Source of the DNA: Thermoplasmatales archaeon
Lineage (GTDB): Archaea; Thermoplasmatota; Penumbrarchaeia; Penumbrarchaeales; Penumbrarchaeaceae
Direction of reading: 5' to 3'
DNA: 47,564 nt
Assembly: GCA_030595715.1 (NCBI GenBank)
Contig: JAUVCN010000008.1
Span: 1 to 47,564, forward strand
A program made the position numbers and the translations under genes. This document shows positions 35,070 through 43,827 of this stretch, one piece after another. Numbering within the stretch: position 1 is the first letter of the stretch; the number at the start of each line of letters is the position of its first letter. The notes under the pieces are model-generated. The model was not told where the DNA came from. It saw nothing but the letters and a program-made list of their open reading frames with translations, and ran no database searches.

Positions 35070-35675
35070 ATGATAATCAATAATCTGGACCACGTACCTG
35101 GAAAGAAGGTGGGGAAGAACATCGGCATCGCTTTTGGATATGCCAGAGGCGAAAAGGATGATAGCAAGGATTCCATGGAGAGGATATTCAAGGAAGCCCG
35201 GGATATAATGATATGTCAGGGAACGGACCTCTCTGCTGATGCCATACTGAAAGTTGATGGGAAGATCACAAGGGACAACGAGGGGAGACCCGAGATAATG
35301 CTCATCGGGACCGCAGTTGAGCTGATCGATAAGGGAGAGGACAAGGATGTGTCCCTGTCCATTAATGGCGACAGCTCAAATTGGACATTACCACCGGCCA
35401 CTCCAACATCGGATGTGGTCCGTATGATAAATTACAGGAGCAGGAACGATCGGTCCGAGGAGAAGGAGAGGAAGGATATCTACGACCTTGCGGATGAGAT
35501 CGGAATATCCTATGATAAGGCCAAACTCCTTATGGATAATGATATCAAGGACCTGGAAGCGATCTCCGATACTTCTAGCAAGGATATTGCGGAGATCGAT
35601 GGAATTAACCCCACACAAGCTAGGATCCTCGTGAAGAAGGCAAGGGAACTTCTCGATGAAGAAAGAGGCCTCTGA
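35070..35675 (+). CDS. YbjQ (UPF0145)-like protein fused to a helix-hairpin-helix domain
   Basis: 201 residues. Residues 1-92 resemble the YbjQ family: HVPGKKVGKNIGIAFGYA, FKEARDIMICQGTDLSADAIL, and IMLIGTAVEL. YbjQ proteins form pentamers and are sometimes called heavy-metal-binding, but their role is unknown. After a linker, residues 130-200 form a helical domain ending in a helix-hairpin-helix pattern (ISDTSSKDIAEIDGINPTQARILVKKA), which usually binds nucleic acid. The stop codon abuts the prepilin peptidase ATG, so they share an mRNA. Confidence 0.7.
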   Translation: MIINNLDHVPGKKVGKNIGIAFGYARGEKDDSKDSMERIFKEARDIMICQGTDLSADAILKVDGKITRDNEGRPEIMLIGTAVELIDKGEDKDVSLSINGDSSNWTLPPATPTSDVVRMINYRSRNDRSEEKERKDIYDLADEIGISYDKAKLLMDNDIKDLEAISDTSSKDIAEIDGINPTQARILVKKARELLDEERGL

Positions 35676-36599
35676 ATGGATCAGCTTCATATGATATTCA
35701 CTTGCAAATCCCTTATTGTCGGGATCGTCCTGCTGGCCGGGTCGATCATGGACATCAGGACCCGCAGGATACATGATGAGACATGGATGGTCATGTTGGC
35801 GGCCTGCATCCCATTGCTTGGCTGGGAAATGTGGTTGAAGGGAGCTTCCGACTCACCAGTGACCCTCCTGGCCCTGTTGCTCCCCATCGGAGGGATGGTA
35901 TTCGTTCTATTCGGCTATCCGGAGCCCGGCAAGGCCCTCAAGGGATCTGCCGTGGACATCTTCTTCATGATCGTCTATACCGCATGTATAATTGGTCCCA
36001 TCATGGCCTTCATCAATGGGGATCGAGCCCTGTTCATCCCGATCGGTGTCACCTTTGTCTTCATGATCGTCTACTTTACCCTGTATCAGGTTCCGATCGG
36101 AGGGACCAGGATAATCCATGGCGGGGCAGATGCGAAGTGCCTGATGGCGCTTGCAGCGATATTCCCATGGTATATTCATGGATTGGTATATTCGATCGGA
36201 CCATTCTATGGGGTGATCGAAGAGTTCCCCGCCTTCGGATGGATATTCCCCATCCATCTCTCCGTGCTCTTCAATGGGGCTGTCGTAACCGCGGCGGTCC
36301 TTTTCCTTATACTTCCTGTCATGAACATATTGAGGAAGGACCTATCATTCCCAAGGATGTTCACATCATATCGGAAGGATGTGGATGGGATCACGGGAAA
36401 ACATGTCTGGATCATATTGGAGCATAAGTTGAAGAAGAAGGTCGAACCCACCGATATCATAGAGAGGAGATTGAAGGAACTGGGTCAGGACAGGGTATGG
36501 GTGACCCCTAAAATACCTTTCATCCTGTCATTGTTCATCGGATTCGCGATCCAGATATTGATCGGTAACATCGTTGCGATCCTGTTCCTGCAGATATGA
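35676..36599 (+). CDS. Archaeal prepilin/preflagellin peptidase (A24 family)
   Basis: 307 residues with about seven hydrophobic segments. Catalytic aspartates expected for membrane aspartyl peptidases are present: D26 in GSIMDIRTRRI and D152 in HGGADAKCL, the archaeal version of GxGD. The enzyme removes class III signal peptides from archaellin and pilin precursors on the cytoplasmic face of the membrane. A larger loop (about 215-270, ITGKHVWIILEHKLKKK) precedes the last helix. No pilin genes are seen in the window. It starts directly after the YbjQ-HhH stop codon. Confidence 0.85.
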   Translation: MDQLHMIFTCKSLIVGIVLLAGSIMDIRTRRIHDETWMVMLAACIPLLGWEMWLKGASDSPVTLLALLLPIGGMVFVLFGYPEPGKALKGSAVDIFFMIVYTACIIGPIMAFINGDRALFIPIGVTFVFMIVYFTLYQVPIGGTRIIHGGADAKCLMALAAIFPWYIHGLVYSIGPFYGVIEEFPAFGWIFPIHLSVLFNGAVVTAAVLFLILPVMNILRKDLSFPRMFTSYRKDVDGITGKHVWIILEHKLKKKVEPTDIIERRLKELGQDRVWVTPKIPFILSLFIGFAIQILIGNIVAILFLQI

Positions 36600-36605
36600 T
36601 GACGA

Positions 36606-37043
36606 TCAGATAACACCCGTCTTGTGAAGTGCTTCATGATAGTCCTTCGGGGAAAAATATCCCAGGAAGGACTCATCTTTATCCTTGACAACAACAGCAT
36701 AGGGGGCATACTTCGAGATCTTCAGGATGACCTCGGATATTGGGTCATCAACCCCTATCTCCATGATATTCGTATTCATGATATCCTCACCCTTTGCTGA
36801 CTGAAGATCCACTTCCTTCACCGTAGCGATCAGGAATTCCCTTGCTGTAACAGCTCCGATGGGGACGCCACTCTCATTGACAAGGAATATCGCTCCTCTT
36901 GGGACTTCCATCAGCTTCTTGGCCAATTCCCGGCATAACATGGATTTGTCAACAGAGATGAACTCATCTGTGATCGTAAAATCCCTGATAGACATCTTTT
37001 CAAGTTCTGTAGCTCCATCCACACCATTTCCTTCCTCGGACAT
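36606..37043 (-). CDS. CBS-domain pair protein
   Basis: 145 residues from ATG 37043, which has GGTGA four bases upstream; a TTG one codon earlier is less likely. Two CBS repeats fill the protein: one with GAIFLVNESGVPIGAVTAREFLIA and one with YAVVVKDKDESFLGYFSPKDY. Such pairs bind adenosyl ligands (AMP, ATP, SAM) and regulate partner proteins. No catalytic domain is attached, so it is probably a stand-alone regulator. It is convergent with the prepilin peptidase gene, 6 bases apart. Confidence 0.85.
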   Translation of the reverse strand: MSEEGNGVDGATELEKMSIRDFTITDEFISVDKSMLCRELAKKLMEVPRGAIFLVNESGVPIGAVTAREFLIATVKEVDLQSAKGEDIMNTNIMEIGVDDPISEVILKISKYAPYAVVVKDKDESFLGYFSPKDYHEALHKTGVI

Positions 37044-37045
37044 CA

Positions 37046-37065
37046 ATTCACCCTAATTGGTGAAT
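37046..37065 (-). promoter_or_regulatory. Inverted repeat at the CBS gene ribosome site
   Basis: ATTCACC, six bases, GGTGAAT is a perfect 7-bp inverted repeat. One arm contains the GGTGA ribosome site of the CBS gene, so a hairpin or a bound protein could block translation. This is inference from position. Confidence 0.35.
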
Positions 37066-37156
37066 AGTGATAATTGAATATAAAACTTTGATGTAGATAA
37101 TGTGCTTTTTTTCCATTGAAGGACGGTTATTGACCCCCATTTGGGCTAACCAAAGG

Positions 37157-37164
37157 CTTTATAG
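37157..37164 (+). promoter_or_regulatory. TATA box of the SRP RNA gene
   Basis: CTTTATAG is centred about 26 bases before the predicted RNA 5' end at 37188, the standard archaeal TATA spacing. Confidence 0.6.
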
Positions 37165-37187
37165 ACACGATAACCTTCGGGGAATTC

Positions 37188-37505
37188 GCCAGGCTCGGTC
37201 GGGGGGTTAGGCCCTCCCTCTTGCGCAAGCATGCCACAGAATGGTCTATAGTGGGACGACAGGCCGGGGCGGCACAACCAGTACACCATCGGTCCAAGGG
37301 ACGACCATGAAGTAACGTCCTACGGGGTTGGAAGCGGTACCTGGAACGGCTGTAGGGCCGTTTCGATGCCTTGATTACGGGAATCGGGTCAGGCCCGGAA
37401 GGGAGCAGCCTAACCGTAGATTCTCAACGCTCGTTGGGAGCCGGGACGGAGAAGGCCCGAGGGATCACCGATGACGGACCAGGGTGTCCACCCGGCTGGC
37501 CTGGC
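37188..37505 (+). ncRNA. ffs: Signal recognition particle 7S RNA
   Basis: About 318 nt, the usual archaeal length. The helix-8 signature GTCAGGCCCGGAAGGGAGCAGCC lies at about 37387-37410. The ends pair: GCCAGGC at 37188-37194 with GCCTGGC at 37499-37505, forming archaeal helix 1. The Alu-domain region (GGGGGGTTAGGCCCTCCC) is also present. The RNA scaffolds SRP19 and SRP54 for co-translational targeting. It is followed by TTTCT, a weak terminator, and the HAD gene begins 24 bases later. End positions are estimated to a few bases. Confidence 0.93.
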
Positions 37506-37528
37506 ATCCTTTCTCTGGATGTCTGATC

Positions 37529-38194
37529 ATGAAAAGACCATTGATCGTATTCGACATGGACGGCGTCCTTGTCGAACACCGAAGCTCCTGGAGGATGCTG
37601 CATGATGCCCTTGGAACGGATAATGAAGATTCATTTAGGGCATACATGAGAGGTGAGATCGATGATCTCGAGTTCATGCGAAGGGACATTGAACGATGGC
37701 TCCGATCCAAACCGGACCTTGACATTGAATTTTTCAGGTCCATATACGATTCGCAGAAACGGATCGATGGATTTTTGGAAGGTATTGCTCGGTTGAAGGG
37801 GTCGGGTGCCGCTGTCTATATCCTCAGCGGCGGGATCGATCTGCTTGCAAATGCACTATGCGGCGTCTCCGGAATGGATGGGGCCCATGCGAACGGGATC
37901 ATGTTCGATAATGAAGGGAAATTGACCGGAGAGGGCATCCTGAGAGTCCCGTTAAGGGACAAAGGTTCGGTCCTGAAAAAGCTGGGATCGAATGGATTCG
38001 GACCTATTATCTCCGTTGGTGACTCACATGTGGACATCACGATGTTCGAGAACTCGGACCTCTCGATCGCCTTTAGACCCGAGAGCGATCGGGTTTCGGA
38101 GGCGGCAGACGTCACGATCACGGGATCTGACCTGACGCCAGTTATCGATGTTATCCTGGAATATCTGATAGGCTTACGCAAAAAGCCTTTATGA
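37529..38194 (+). CDS. HAD-family phosphatase, phosphoserine-phosphatase-like
   Basis: 221 residues from ATG 37529; longer versions would run into the SRP RNA. HAD motifs are complete: motif I VFDMDGVL (D9 nucleophile, D11), motif II ILSGG, a Lys region at DKGSVLKKL, and motif IV GDSHVDITMF. The helical cap (about 20-85) resembles that of phosphoserine phosphatases, but the substrate cannot be fixed from sequence. No serine-pathway gene is nearby. A TATA-like TTTATGATT lies at its 3' end, serving the next gene. Confidence 0.85.
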   Translation: MKRPLIVFDMDGVLVEHRSSWRMLHDALGTDNEDSFRAYMRGEIDDLEFMRRDIERWLRSKPDLDIEFFRSIYDSQKRIDGFLEGIARLKGSGAAVYILSGGIDLLANALCGVSGMDGAHANGIMFDNEGKLTGEGILRVPLRDKGSVLKKLGSNGFGPIISVGDSHVDITMFENSDLSIAFRPESDRVSEAADVTITGSDLTPVIDVILEYLIGLRKKPL

Positions 38195-38240
38195 TTAATT
38201 GATGATACCCCTTGAGACCCTAGGGGATGGTTGTGAAATC

Positions 38241-38639
38241 ATGACAGCACACACGGATGAAGCGAGCAACGAGATCATCAGAGCCATAATGGAAATGCTT
38301 GATGAGAAGTTCTCAAAGGAGAAGAGCGTTACCGTCCAGAGAATCTTCGATAAGTTTGCAACCAGACTGGTCAAGGGCAGGGACATCACCCTCTACCTTT
38401 ACAATATCGATCTGATCAAACCCAGGAGGGAGAATGAGACCCCGAAGGAAGCGAATCTCTGGAAGATCAACATGGAAAATGTCAAGGTCTTCCTCGAGAA
38501 CGATGGCGCCCTTCTGGAATACAAATGTCCGCTATGCGGATCTCAAACCATATCCAAGACCTACAGAAGCTATCGCTGCACCAAATGTCTGTTCAAGGGT
38601 GACCTTCCTGACAAGCCATTCCCGAAGATCAACAAGTGA
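38241..38639 (+). CDS. Small protein with C-terminal zinc ribbon
   Basis: About 132 residues from ATG 38241; an in-frame ATG at 38199 is an alternative and no ribosome site is decisive. The N-terminal part is helical (EIIRAIMEMLDEKFSKE, VTVQRIFDKFATRLVKG). The last 35 residues form a zinc ribbon: CPLCGSQTISKTY then RCTKCLFKGD. This looks like an archaeal nucleic-acid-binding or transcription-related protein, but no family is recognised. It is convergent with the zf-TFIIB-like gene, 2 bases apart. Confidence 0.75.
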   Translation: MTAHTDEASNEIIRAIMEMLDEKFSKEKSVTVQRIFDKFATRLVKGRDITLYLYNIDLIKPRRENETPKEANLWKINMENVKVFLENDGALLEYKCPLCGSQTISKTYRSYRCTKCLFKGDLPDKPFPKINK

Positions 38640-38641
38640 TA

Positions 38642-39100
38642 TCATCTATCCTTGACCTTTTCGAATCCGTAGTATTTTACCCTGAACCTGTCCCAGAAGT
38701 GGTCGGGTTGCGGATCGTCGACCCCCATACCGAAAGGATGTTTGGACCTCTCGTCCATTTCCCAGATCTTCTCGGTCTCACCCTTATCCACCCAGATCCC
38801 GTTGCATTCCGGGCATTGGTCAACATAAACACCGAATATCTCATGTGTGGGCATTATCCCCCTGCAGATCGGACACTTCAGACCTTCTCCCTTCAGGCTA
38901 CCTGTGATCTGGATCAACAGCTCCAGGGTTCCATCCTCCCCGACCAGTTCATCAAGCTCATTGTGATCGAACCAAATTCCACCGCAACTCCAGCAGTGAT
39001 CGATCCTGACCCCCCCTCGCTCTATCATGTAGAGGTTGTCCTGACATCTCGGACATTCTTTTCTGGTCTTGATACCTCGACTGGTCTCCACATCTGCCAT
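38642..39100 (-). CDS. Double zf-TFIIB-type zinc-ribbon protein
   Basis: 152 residues with two copies of the short zf-TFIIB pattern. The first is CPRCQDNLY...IDHCWSCGGIWFDHNELDEL and the second CPICRGIMP...VDQCPECNGIWVDKGETEKI. Each should bind one zinc through four cysteines. Such proteins are common and uncharacterised. The C-terminal part (HPFGMGVDDPQPDHFWDRF) has no known motif. It stands about 50 bases downstream of the KaiC-like ATPase gene on the same strand. Confidence 0.8.
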   Translation of the reverse strand: MADVETSRGIKTRKECPRCQDNLYMIERGGVRIDHCWSCGGIWFDHNELDELVGEDGTLELLIQITGSLKGEGLKCPICRGIMPTHEIFGVYVDQCPECNGIWVDKGETEKIWEMDERSKHPFGMGVDDPQPDHFWDRFRVKYYGFEKVKDR

Positions 39101-39152
39101 AAGCTCACCGGAAGTACATCTCCGAATCGATTACAAATAGATTTTGATGTTA

Positions 39153-39848
39153 TCATATGGCCGGAGAAATGTTGAAACCCTTCCCTTTATGGTCCAGGGC
39201 GAACATGGAAGTATTGTGATCCATCCCCCTCATCTTGATGCATCTGATCCGTCTCTGAAGGTCCACTTCCCCCACAGGGCTCAGGGTCAACTGGAAAACC
39301 CCATCGGAAAGGAACTCCTCTTCCCCGTATTCCATGTCAAGGTTCTTCTTCTCCGAGATTAGGATCGTTGTCGTTCCAAGACCCCTCATCCATTCGAACA
39401 GCTCGAATAGGAACTTTCTCTTATTGACCTCTCCGGAAAGGATCTCGAGGACCGGTAGAGAATCGATCACCAATAGCTCAGCATCACGTTTTTCGACAAT
39501 ATACTCAACATACGATCTGAGAGCTTCCATCCAATCATTGTCGGTGGAGAACTTGTCCATGGCAGCCCTGATCCGGCCCACGTCCGATACGATTATGTGC
39601 TGCTTGGCCTTTTCATCCATGGGCCGACCCATCCCTTCTTGCTGTCTTATCAGGCTGTCCATGGACTGTTCCAGCAGCAGAAAGATCCCCATGGAACCCT
39701 CCTTATGAGCGGCTTTGTACAATATCGAATATGCCATGGATGATTTGTATGTTCCCGGGGTTCCGGACAGCAGAATGATCGAACCCTTCGGGATACCTCC
39801 GCCTATCTCCTCGTCAAATCCCTTGATTGATGTTGATAGCAGTTCCAT
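39153..39848 (-). CDS. KaiC/RadA-like RecA-superfamily ATPase
   Basis: 231 residues from ATG 39848, preceded by GGTGATC; an earlier ATG at 39878 overlaps the upstream gene. The start (STSIKGFDEEIGGGIPKGS) and Walker A loop (SGTPGTYKSS) are typical of single-domain archaeal KaiC-like proteins (COG0467). Walker B is LLVIDSLPVLE. These ATPases are linked to signalling and motility control rather than recombination. The secreted protein gene upstream ends 19 bases before it, so the pair may share an mRNA. Confidence 0.85.
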   Translation of the reverse strand: MELLSTSIKGFDEEIGGGIPKGSIILLSGTPGTYKSSMAYSILYKAAHKEGSMGIFLLLEQSMDSLIRQQEGMGRPMDEKAKQHIIVSDVGRIRAAMDKFSTDNDWMEALRSYVEYIVEKRDAELLVIDSLPVLEILSGEVNKRKFLFELFEWMRGLGTTTILISEKKNLDMEYGEEEFLSDGVFQLTLSPVGEVDLQRRIRCIKMRGMDHNTSMFALDHKGKGFNISPAI

Positions 39849-39867
39849 CGGATCACCCTGAAATGTC

Positions 39868-41370
39868 TCAATAGTCATACTTCTTCAAACGGAGAAGGTA
39901 TCCACCGATGACCAGTGCGGAAACGATGATCATCAGAACCCCAATGGCAGCAAGGATCGCCGGAAGGTCATCCGAGATAGCGTTCTTGCTTCCCTTTGCG
40001 GATGTTTCGCTCCCTTCGATGATATCCTCATCATTTTCTGTCTCTTCCTCGATCCCGAACAGTTCCCTCAACCTATCAAGAGCTTCGGGATCGATCGGGG
40101 ACTCTCCTTCATCTTCCATGCCCGGATATCCATCCGGGCCCGGGAATTCCATATCATCATCCCAGTAAGGTTCCTCCGGGACCGGAGGTCTGATCTGGGG
40201 CATGTAGGAAAGCTGTTCCATGACCTTGTTCATGATATCCATCAATCTCTCCATTGGAACGTCCATGTGGAATTTGACGGATTCTGGGTTGCCGTCGCTA
40301 TTTCGATCGATCATCTCCAGATAGATATCATGGACATCATCGTTATTGATATCTACACTTATGACCAGCTTCTCCGGATTTCCATCGCTGTCCGAATCGA
40401 AGTAATCAAAATGGACCTTGATATTGTGAGGTCGGAACGGCTCCTCATCGAACCACTCCATCTCGACCATTACCCTTACTTCCGGGCCATCCGGTGAGAG
40501 GGCGATATCCATCATCACCGGATGATGATGCTCCGCGTTCACCTCCATCATATAGATCCCAAAGGGAAGCCTGATCTTGAACGATCCGGACCTATCGGTC
40601 TCTGTTGAAAAATGGTCCGGAACGGGTCTGACCATTGCTTCCGGATCCTGATCATACCCTGGCATCATTGGCATGAAGATCACGTGAGCACCGGGCAGGG
40701 GCTCGCCCTCCATGTTCACCACCTTTCCAACGACCATCCCGTACCGAATGTCATCTGGAATGGGCTTTTCCATTGTAATCATCAGACGGACCTCACCCTC
40801 TCTTGGAACCGTTACGGTCCCATCGACGGGGTCGATCCCTTCTGCTCTTGCAACCCATTTGTACACTCCCGGTTCCAGATGGAGACTGAAGGATCCATCC
40901 CTTTCGGTATCGATCTTGATCCCATCCCTGTTGTCTTTGAAGAACGCGACCACTCCGTTCATGACCTGGTCGTCCGGTGAGATCATCTGCCCGAACACAT
41001 TTGGTTCAGGAGTGTCCGTCAATTCCTTCATGAGGAACTTCATCTCTATCTGCTCATCCTCTTCGAGTTGGATCTCCTTTCTCTGGGATACATATCCCCT
41101 GGCCTCGACCAGAATAAAAAGAGTGCCCGTTGGTAACAATGCTTCGAAATAACCCCGATCATCCGTTTCGATCGAGATCATGAAGCTCTGTTCAGGTGTT
41201 CCATGGATCGTTATCCTCGCAAAAAGCGGTCTTGATGTCTCGGCATCCAACACCTTGCCGATAATATCTGGTTCTTGAGGCGGTCTCTCCTGCTGTCCTA
41301 TGACATTTGCAAACAATACAGTCGTTAGTAAAAGGGTAGCCACAAAGGCCAATGTTGCTCTATTGGACAT
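39868..41370 (-). CDS. Secreted membrane-anchored protein with carboxypeptidase-regulatory-like repeats
   Basis: 500 residues. A signal peptide (about 5-25) is followed by three CarboxypepD-reg-like beta domains: about 36-115 (IIGKVLDAETSRPLFARITI), 123-205 and 212-300 (VVGKVVNMEGEPLPGAHVIF). Next come Asp-rich calcium-loop-like motifs (DSDSDGNPEK, DINNDDVHD, DRNSDGNPES), a Pro/Met-rich region, an acidic stretch, and a C-terminal membrane helix (LPAILAAIGVLMIIVSALVIGGYLL) with a short basic end. It is probably an outer-surface adhesion or binding protein. A KaiC-like ATPase gene follows. Confidence 0.8.
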   Translation of the reverse strand: MSNRATLAFVATLLLTTVLFANVIGQQERPPQEPDIIGKVLDAETSRPLFARITIHGTPEQSFMISIETDDRGYFEALLPTGTLFILVEARGYVSQRKEIQLEEDEQIEMKFLMKELTDTPEPNVFGQMISPDDQVMNGVVAFFKDNRDGIKIDTERDGSFSLHLEPGVYKWVARAEGIDPVDGTVTVPREGEVRLMITMEKPIPDDIRYGMVVGKVVNMEGEPLPGAHVIFMPMMPGYDQDPEAMVRPVPDHFSTETDRSGSFKIRLPFGIYMMEVNAEHHHPVMMDIALSPDGPEVRVMVEMEWFDEEPFRPHNIKVHFDYFDSDSDGNPEKLVISVDINNDDVHDIYLEMIDRNSDGNPESVKFHMDVPMERLMDIMNKVMEQLSYMPQIRPPVPEEPYWDDDMEFPGPDGYPGMEDEGESPIDPEALDRLRELFGIEEETENDEDIIEGSETSAKGSKNAISDDLPAILAAIGVLMIIVSALVIGGYLLRLKKYDY

Positions 41371-41453
41371 GGTTCCATCTCCGTATCACTCAATATTCGA
41401 ACACCACATATTAATATCCATCCCACCTAGATACGGCATATGGGGGAAAATGT

Positions 41454-41915
41454 ATGATCAAAGAAGGGGACATGATACCGGATGTGAGCCTCAAGGACCA
41501 AGAGGGAAAGGAGATCAGGCTGAAGGACCTGGTCGGCCTGGGTTGGCTTGTTGTATATTTCTATCCAAAGGATGGGACCTCAAAATGTACTGCCCAGGCC
41601 TGCATGTTCAGGGACAGATATCAGGATTTTGCGGACTCCGGTGCGATAGTTGTCGGGATCAGTTCGGACAAGGAGAATACACACAAGGCATTCACCTCTC
41701 ACTATCAACTGCCTTTCACTTTGTTGAGCGATGATAAGGGAGTGGCTAGAAAGGCCTTCGGGGTCCCCAGGAGCCTTGGCCTGATACCGGGGAGAGTAAC
41801 ATATGTGATCGGGCTGGATGGGATCATCAGGATGATCTTCAATTCGCAGATCAGGGCGACCGAACATGTCGATCGGGCACTCGAGTTCATCAGGAATGAT
41901 GGTTCGAAACTGTAA
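41454..41915 (+). CDS. bcp: Peroxiredoxin of the Bcp/PrxQ type
   Basis: 153 residues, normal length. The thioredoxin-like fold carries YPKDGTSKCTAQACMFRD, with peroxidatic Cys45 and a second Cys50 five residues on, the arrangement of two-cysteine PrxQ enzymes. Thr42 and Cys45 keep the TxxC motif. The enzyme reduces hydrogen peroxide and alkyl hydroperoxides in the cytosol. It is a monocistronic gene divergent from the secreted protein at 39868-41370, with AATATTAATATCC in the shared promoter region. Confidence 0.93.
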   Translation: MIKEGDMIPDVSLKDQEGKEIRLKDLVGLGWLVVYFYPKDGTSKCTAQACMFRDRYQDFADSGAIVVGISSDKENTHKAFTSHYQLPFTLLSDDKGVARKAFGVPRSLGLIPGRVTYVIGLDGIIRMIFNSQIRATEHVDRALEFIRNDGSKL

Positions 41916-42058
41916 TGTTTCAATCGCAATCTATATGATATTCTTCCAGTATGAGGCTCTCAGTCCATGACCACCCAAGGGTGGTCCGACCGATGAGATC
42001 CCTTCCATCAGGAGGGGATTGCCCTGTCGTGACCCAGTCTGGACGGCAGGTGAATGAA

Positions 42059-43378
42059 ATGATGAAAAAGAAAATATTGATAATGGGAGCAGCCGGAAGG
42101 GACTTCCACAACTTCAACCTGTACTTCAGGGATAATGAGGATTACGAGGTTGTGGCTTTCACGGCCACCCAGATACCAGGGATCGATGACAAGATGTACC
42201 CGGCTGTTCTAGCTGGCAAACTCTATCCTGACGGCATCCCGATCAAGTCGGAAGATGATCTGGTGGACCTTGTGGCCGAACACGATGTGGATATCTGCGT
42301 CCTTGCCTACTCCGACCTCGAATACGGTATCGTAATGAGAAAATCCGCCATTGTGAACGCCACCGGAGCAGATTTCATGCTCATGGGTCACAAGAACACC
42401 ATGTTGAAGAGCGATAAACCCGTCATAGCGATCTGTGCATCAAGGACCGGATGCGGAAAATCACAGACCACCAGATACATAGTGGAGTTACTGAGGGACA
42501 TGGGAAAGAAGTGTGTTGCCATCAGGCATCCCATGCCCTATGGCGATCTTGCAAAGCAGACCGTCCAGAGGTTTGCGACATACGATGATCTTGACAAACA
42601 CGAATGCACCATCGAGGAGAGGGAAGAATACGAACCCCACATCGACAGGGACTCGATCGTTTACGCTGGAGTGGATTACGAGCAGATCCTAAGAGAGGCC
42701 GAAAAGGAGGCCGATGTAATATTGTGGGACGGTGGCAACAATGACATGTCCTTCATCAAAGCGGACCTCTATATCACTGTCGTTGACCCTCACAGACCCG
42801 GTGACGAGATCTCATACTACCCCGGAGAGGTGAACGTCCTCATGTCCGATGTTGTCATCATCAACAAGATCGATACAGCATATCCTGATGATATCGAAGA
42901 AGTAAGGCAGAACATCAGGGATATCAACCCGGATGCTATCATCATCGATGCGGCATCGCCTCTTTCAGTGGATGATCCGAATGCGATAATGGACAAGGTC
43001 GTTCTCGTTGTCGAGGATGGACCTACTGTAACACACGGCGGAATGGGATTCGGTGCGGGATATGTCGCCGCAACCAAGTTCGGAGCCGGTGAGATCGTTG
43101 ACCCGCACCCGTATGCAGTCGGATCCATCGTAGATACCTTTGAAAAGTACGATCATCTCGATGATATCCTGCCTGCAATGGGATATGGTGACGAACAGAT
43201 CAAGGACCTCGAAGATACCATCAACGCCACACCCTGTGATGTCGTTGTGACCGGAACACCCATAGATATCTCGAGGGTCGTCAAGGTCAACAAGCCCATT
43301 TTCAGGGTCAGGTATGACCTTCAGGTCATCGGTAAACCGGACCTCAGGTCCGTGGTCGAGGATCTCCTCAAGGAGTGA
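42059..43378 (+). CDS. Cyclic 2,3-diphosphoglycerate synthetase-like GTPase (COG2403)
   Basis: 439 residues from ATG 42059, which has AGGTGA 6 bases upstream; the frame is open back to 41951 without a ribosome site. The N-terminus (KKKILIMGAAGRDFHNFN) and a P-loop ASRTGCGKSQTT (128-138) are typical of COG2403, the family including methanogen cDPG synthetase. Further motifs are KKCVAIRHPMPYGDL, VILWDGGNNDMSF, and VVIINKIDTA (G-protein NKxD type). Some family members make an osmolyte, others have no known role. A hairpin terminator follows. Confidence 0.88.
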   Translation: MMKKKILIMGAAGRDFHNFNLYFRDNEDYEVVAFTATQIPGIDDKMYPAVLAGKLYPDGIPIKSEDDLVDLVAEHDVDICVLAYSDLEYGIVMRKSAIVNATGADFMLMGHKNTMLKSDKPVIAICASRTGCGKSQTTRYIVELLRDMGKKCVAIRHPMPYGDLAKQTVQRFATYDDLDKHECTIEEREEYEPHIDRDSIVYAGVDYEQILREAEKEADVILWDGGNNDMSFIKADLYITVVDPHRPGDEISYYPGEVNVLMSDVVIINKIDTAYPDDIEEVRQNIRDINPDAIIIDAASPLSVDDPNAIMDKVVLVVEDGPTVTHGGMGFGAGYVAATKFGAGEIVDPHPYAVGSIVDTFEKYDHLDDILPAMGYGDEQIKDLEDTINATPCDVVVTGTPIDISRVVKVNKPIFRVRYDLQVIGKPDLRSVVEDLLKE

Positions 43379-43396
43379 TCTTACCTTATATTGTAT

Positions 43397-43419
43397 GGAG
43401 GACCCTTTCCGGGTCCTCC
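43397..43419 (+). terminator. Hairpin terminator of the cDPGS-like gene
   Basis: GGAGGACCC, loop TTTCC, GGGTCCTCC is a perfect 9-bp stem, 18 bases after the stop codon, followed by TCTGTTATT. Confidence 0.65.
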
Positions 43420-43544
43420 TCTGTTATTCATAATATCATCCTCATAAGAGGCGCTTTTCCCCTATTTTAATCAAATATTAGTTATAGAAGAAGAACATCG
43501 TCAGTTCAGCTCCGGACCCCAACAGGGTTTTGGGAGGAATTGAG

Positions 43545-43811
43545 ATGAATATTTACGTCGGAAATCTATCCTACAGCGTAGGAGAACAAGATATTAGAGC
43601 AGCTTTCGAGGAACATGGAACCGTTGACTCCGTGAAAATAATCATGGACAGAATGACTGACAGGTCCAAGGGATTCGGATTCGTTGAGATGTCGAATGAT
43701 GATGAAGGAAAGGCCGCAATGGATGCACTTGATGGCAAGGACCTTCAGGGAAGACCATTGAAGGTGAACGAGGCCAGGCCCCGTGAAGAGAGAAGAAGAC
43801 CATCATTCTGA
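43545..43811 (+). CDS. Single-RRM RNA-binding protein of bacterial type
   Basis: 88 residues from ATG 43545, with GGGAGG 8 bases upstream. One RRM domain fills residues 1-77: RNP2 is IYVGNLS and RNP1 is KGFGFVEM. A short Arg/Glu-rich tail follows (ARPREERRRPSF). This resembles the small RRM proteins of cyanobacteria and other bacteria, often cold-responsive. RRM proteins are uncommon in archaea, so acquisition is plausible. The leader of about 50-60 bases before the start and a strong terminator make it a discrete single-gene unit. Confidence 0.9.
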   Translation: MNIYVGNLSYSVGEQDIRAAFEEHGTVDSVKIIMDRMTDRSKGFGFVEMSNDDEGKAAMDALDGKDLQGRPLKVNEARPREERRRPSF

Positions 43812-43827
43812 TCCATATTGAAGATCG

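Noticed and set aside
37484-37528. Longer start for the HAD phosphatase
   Set aside because: It would overlap the 3' end of the SRP RNA; the ATG at 37529 fits the usual HAD N-terminus.
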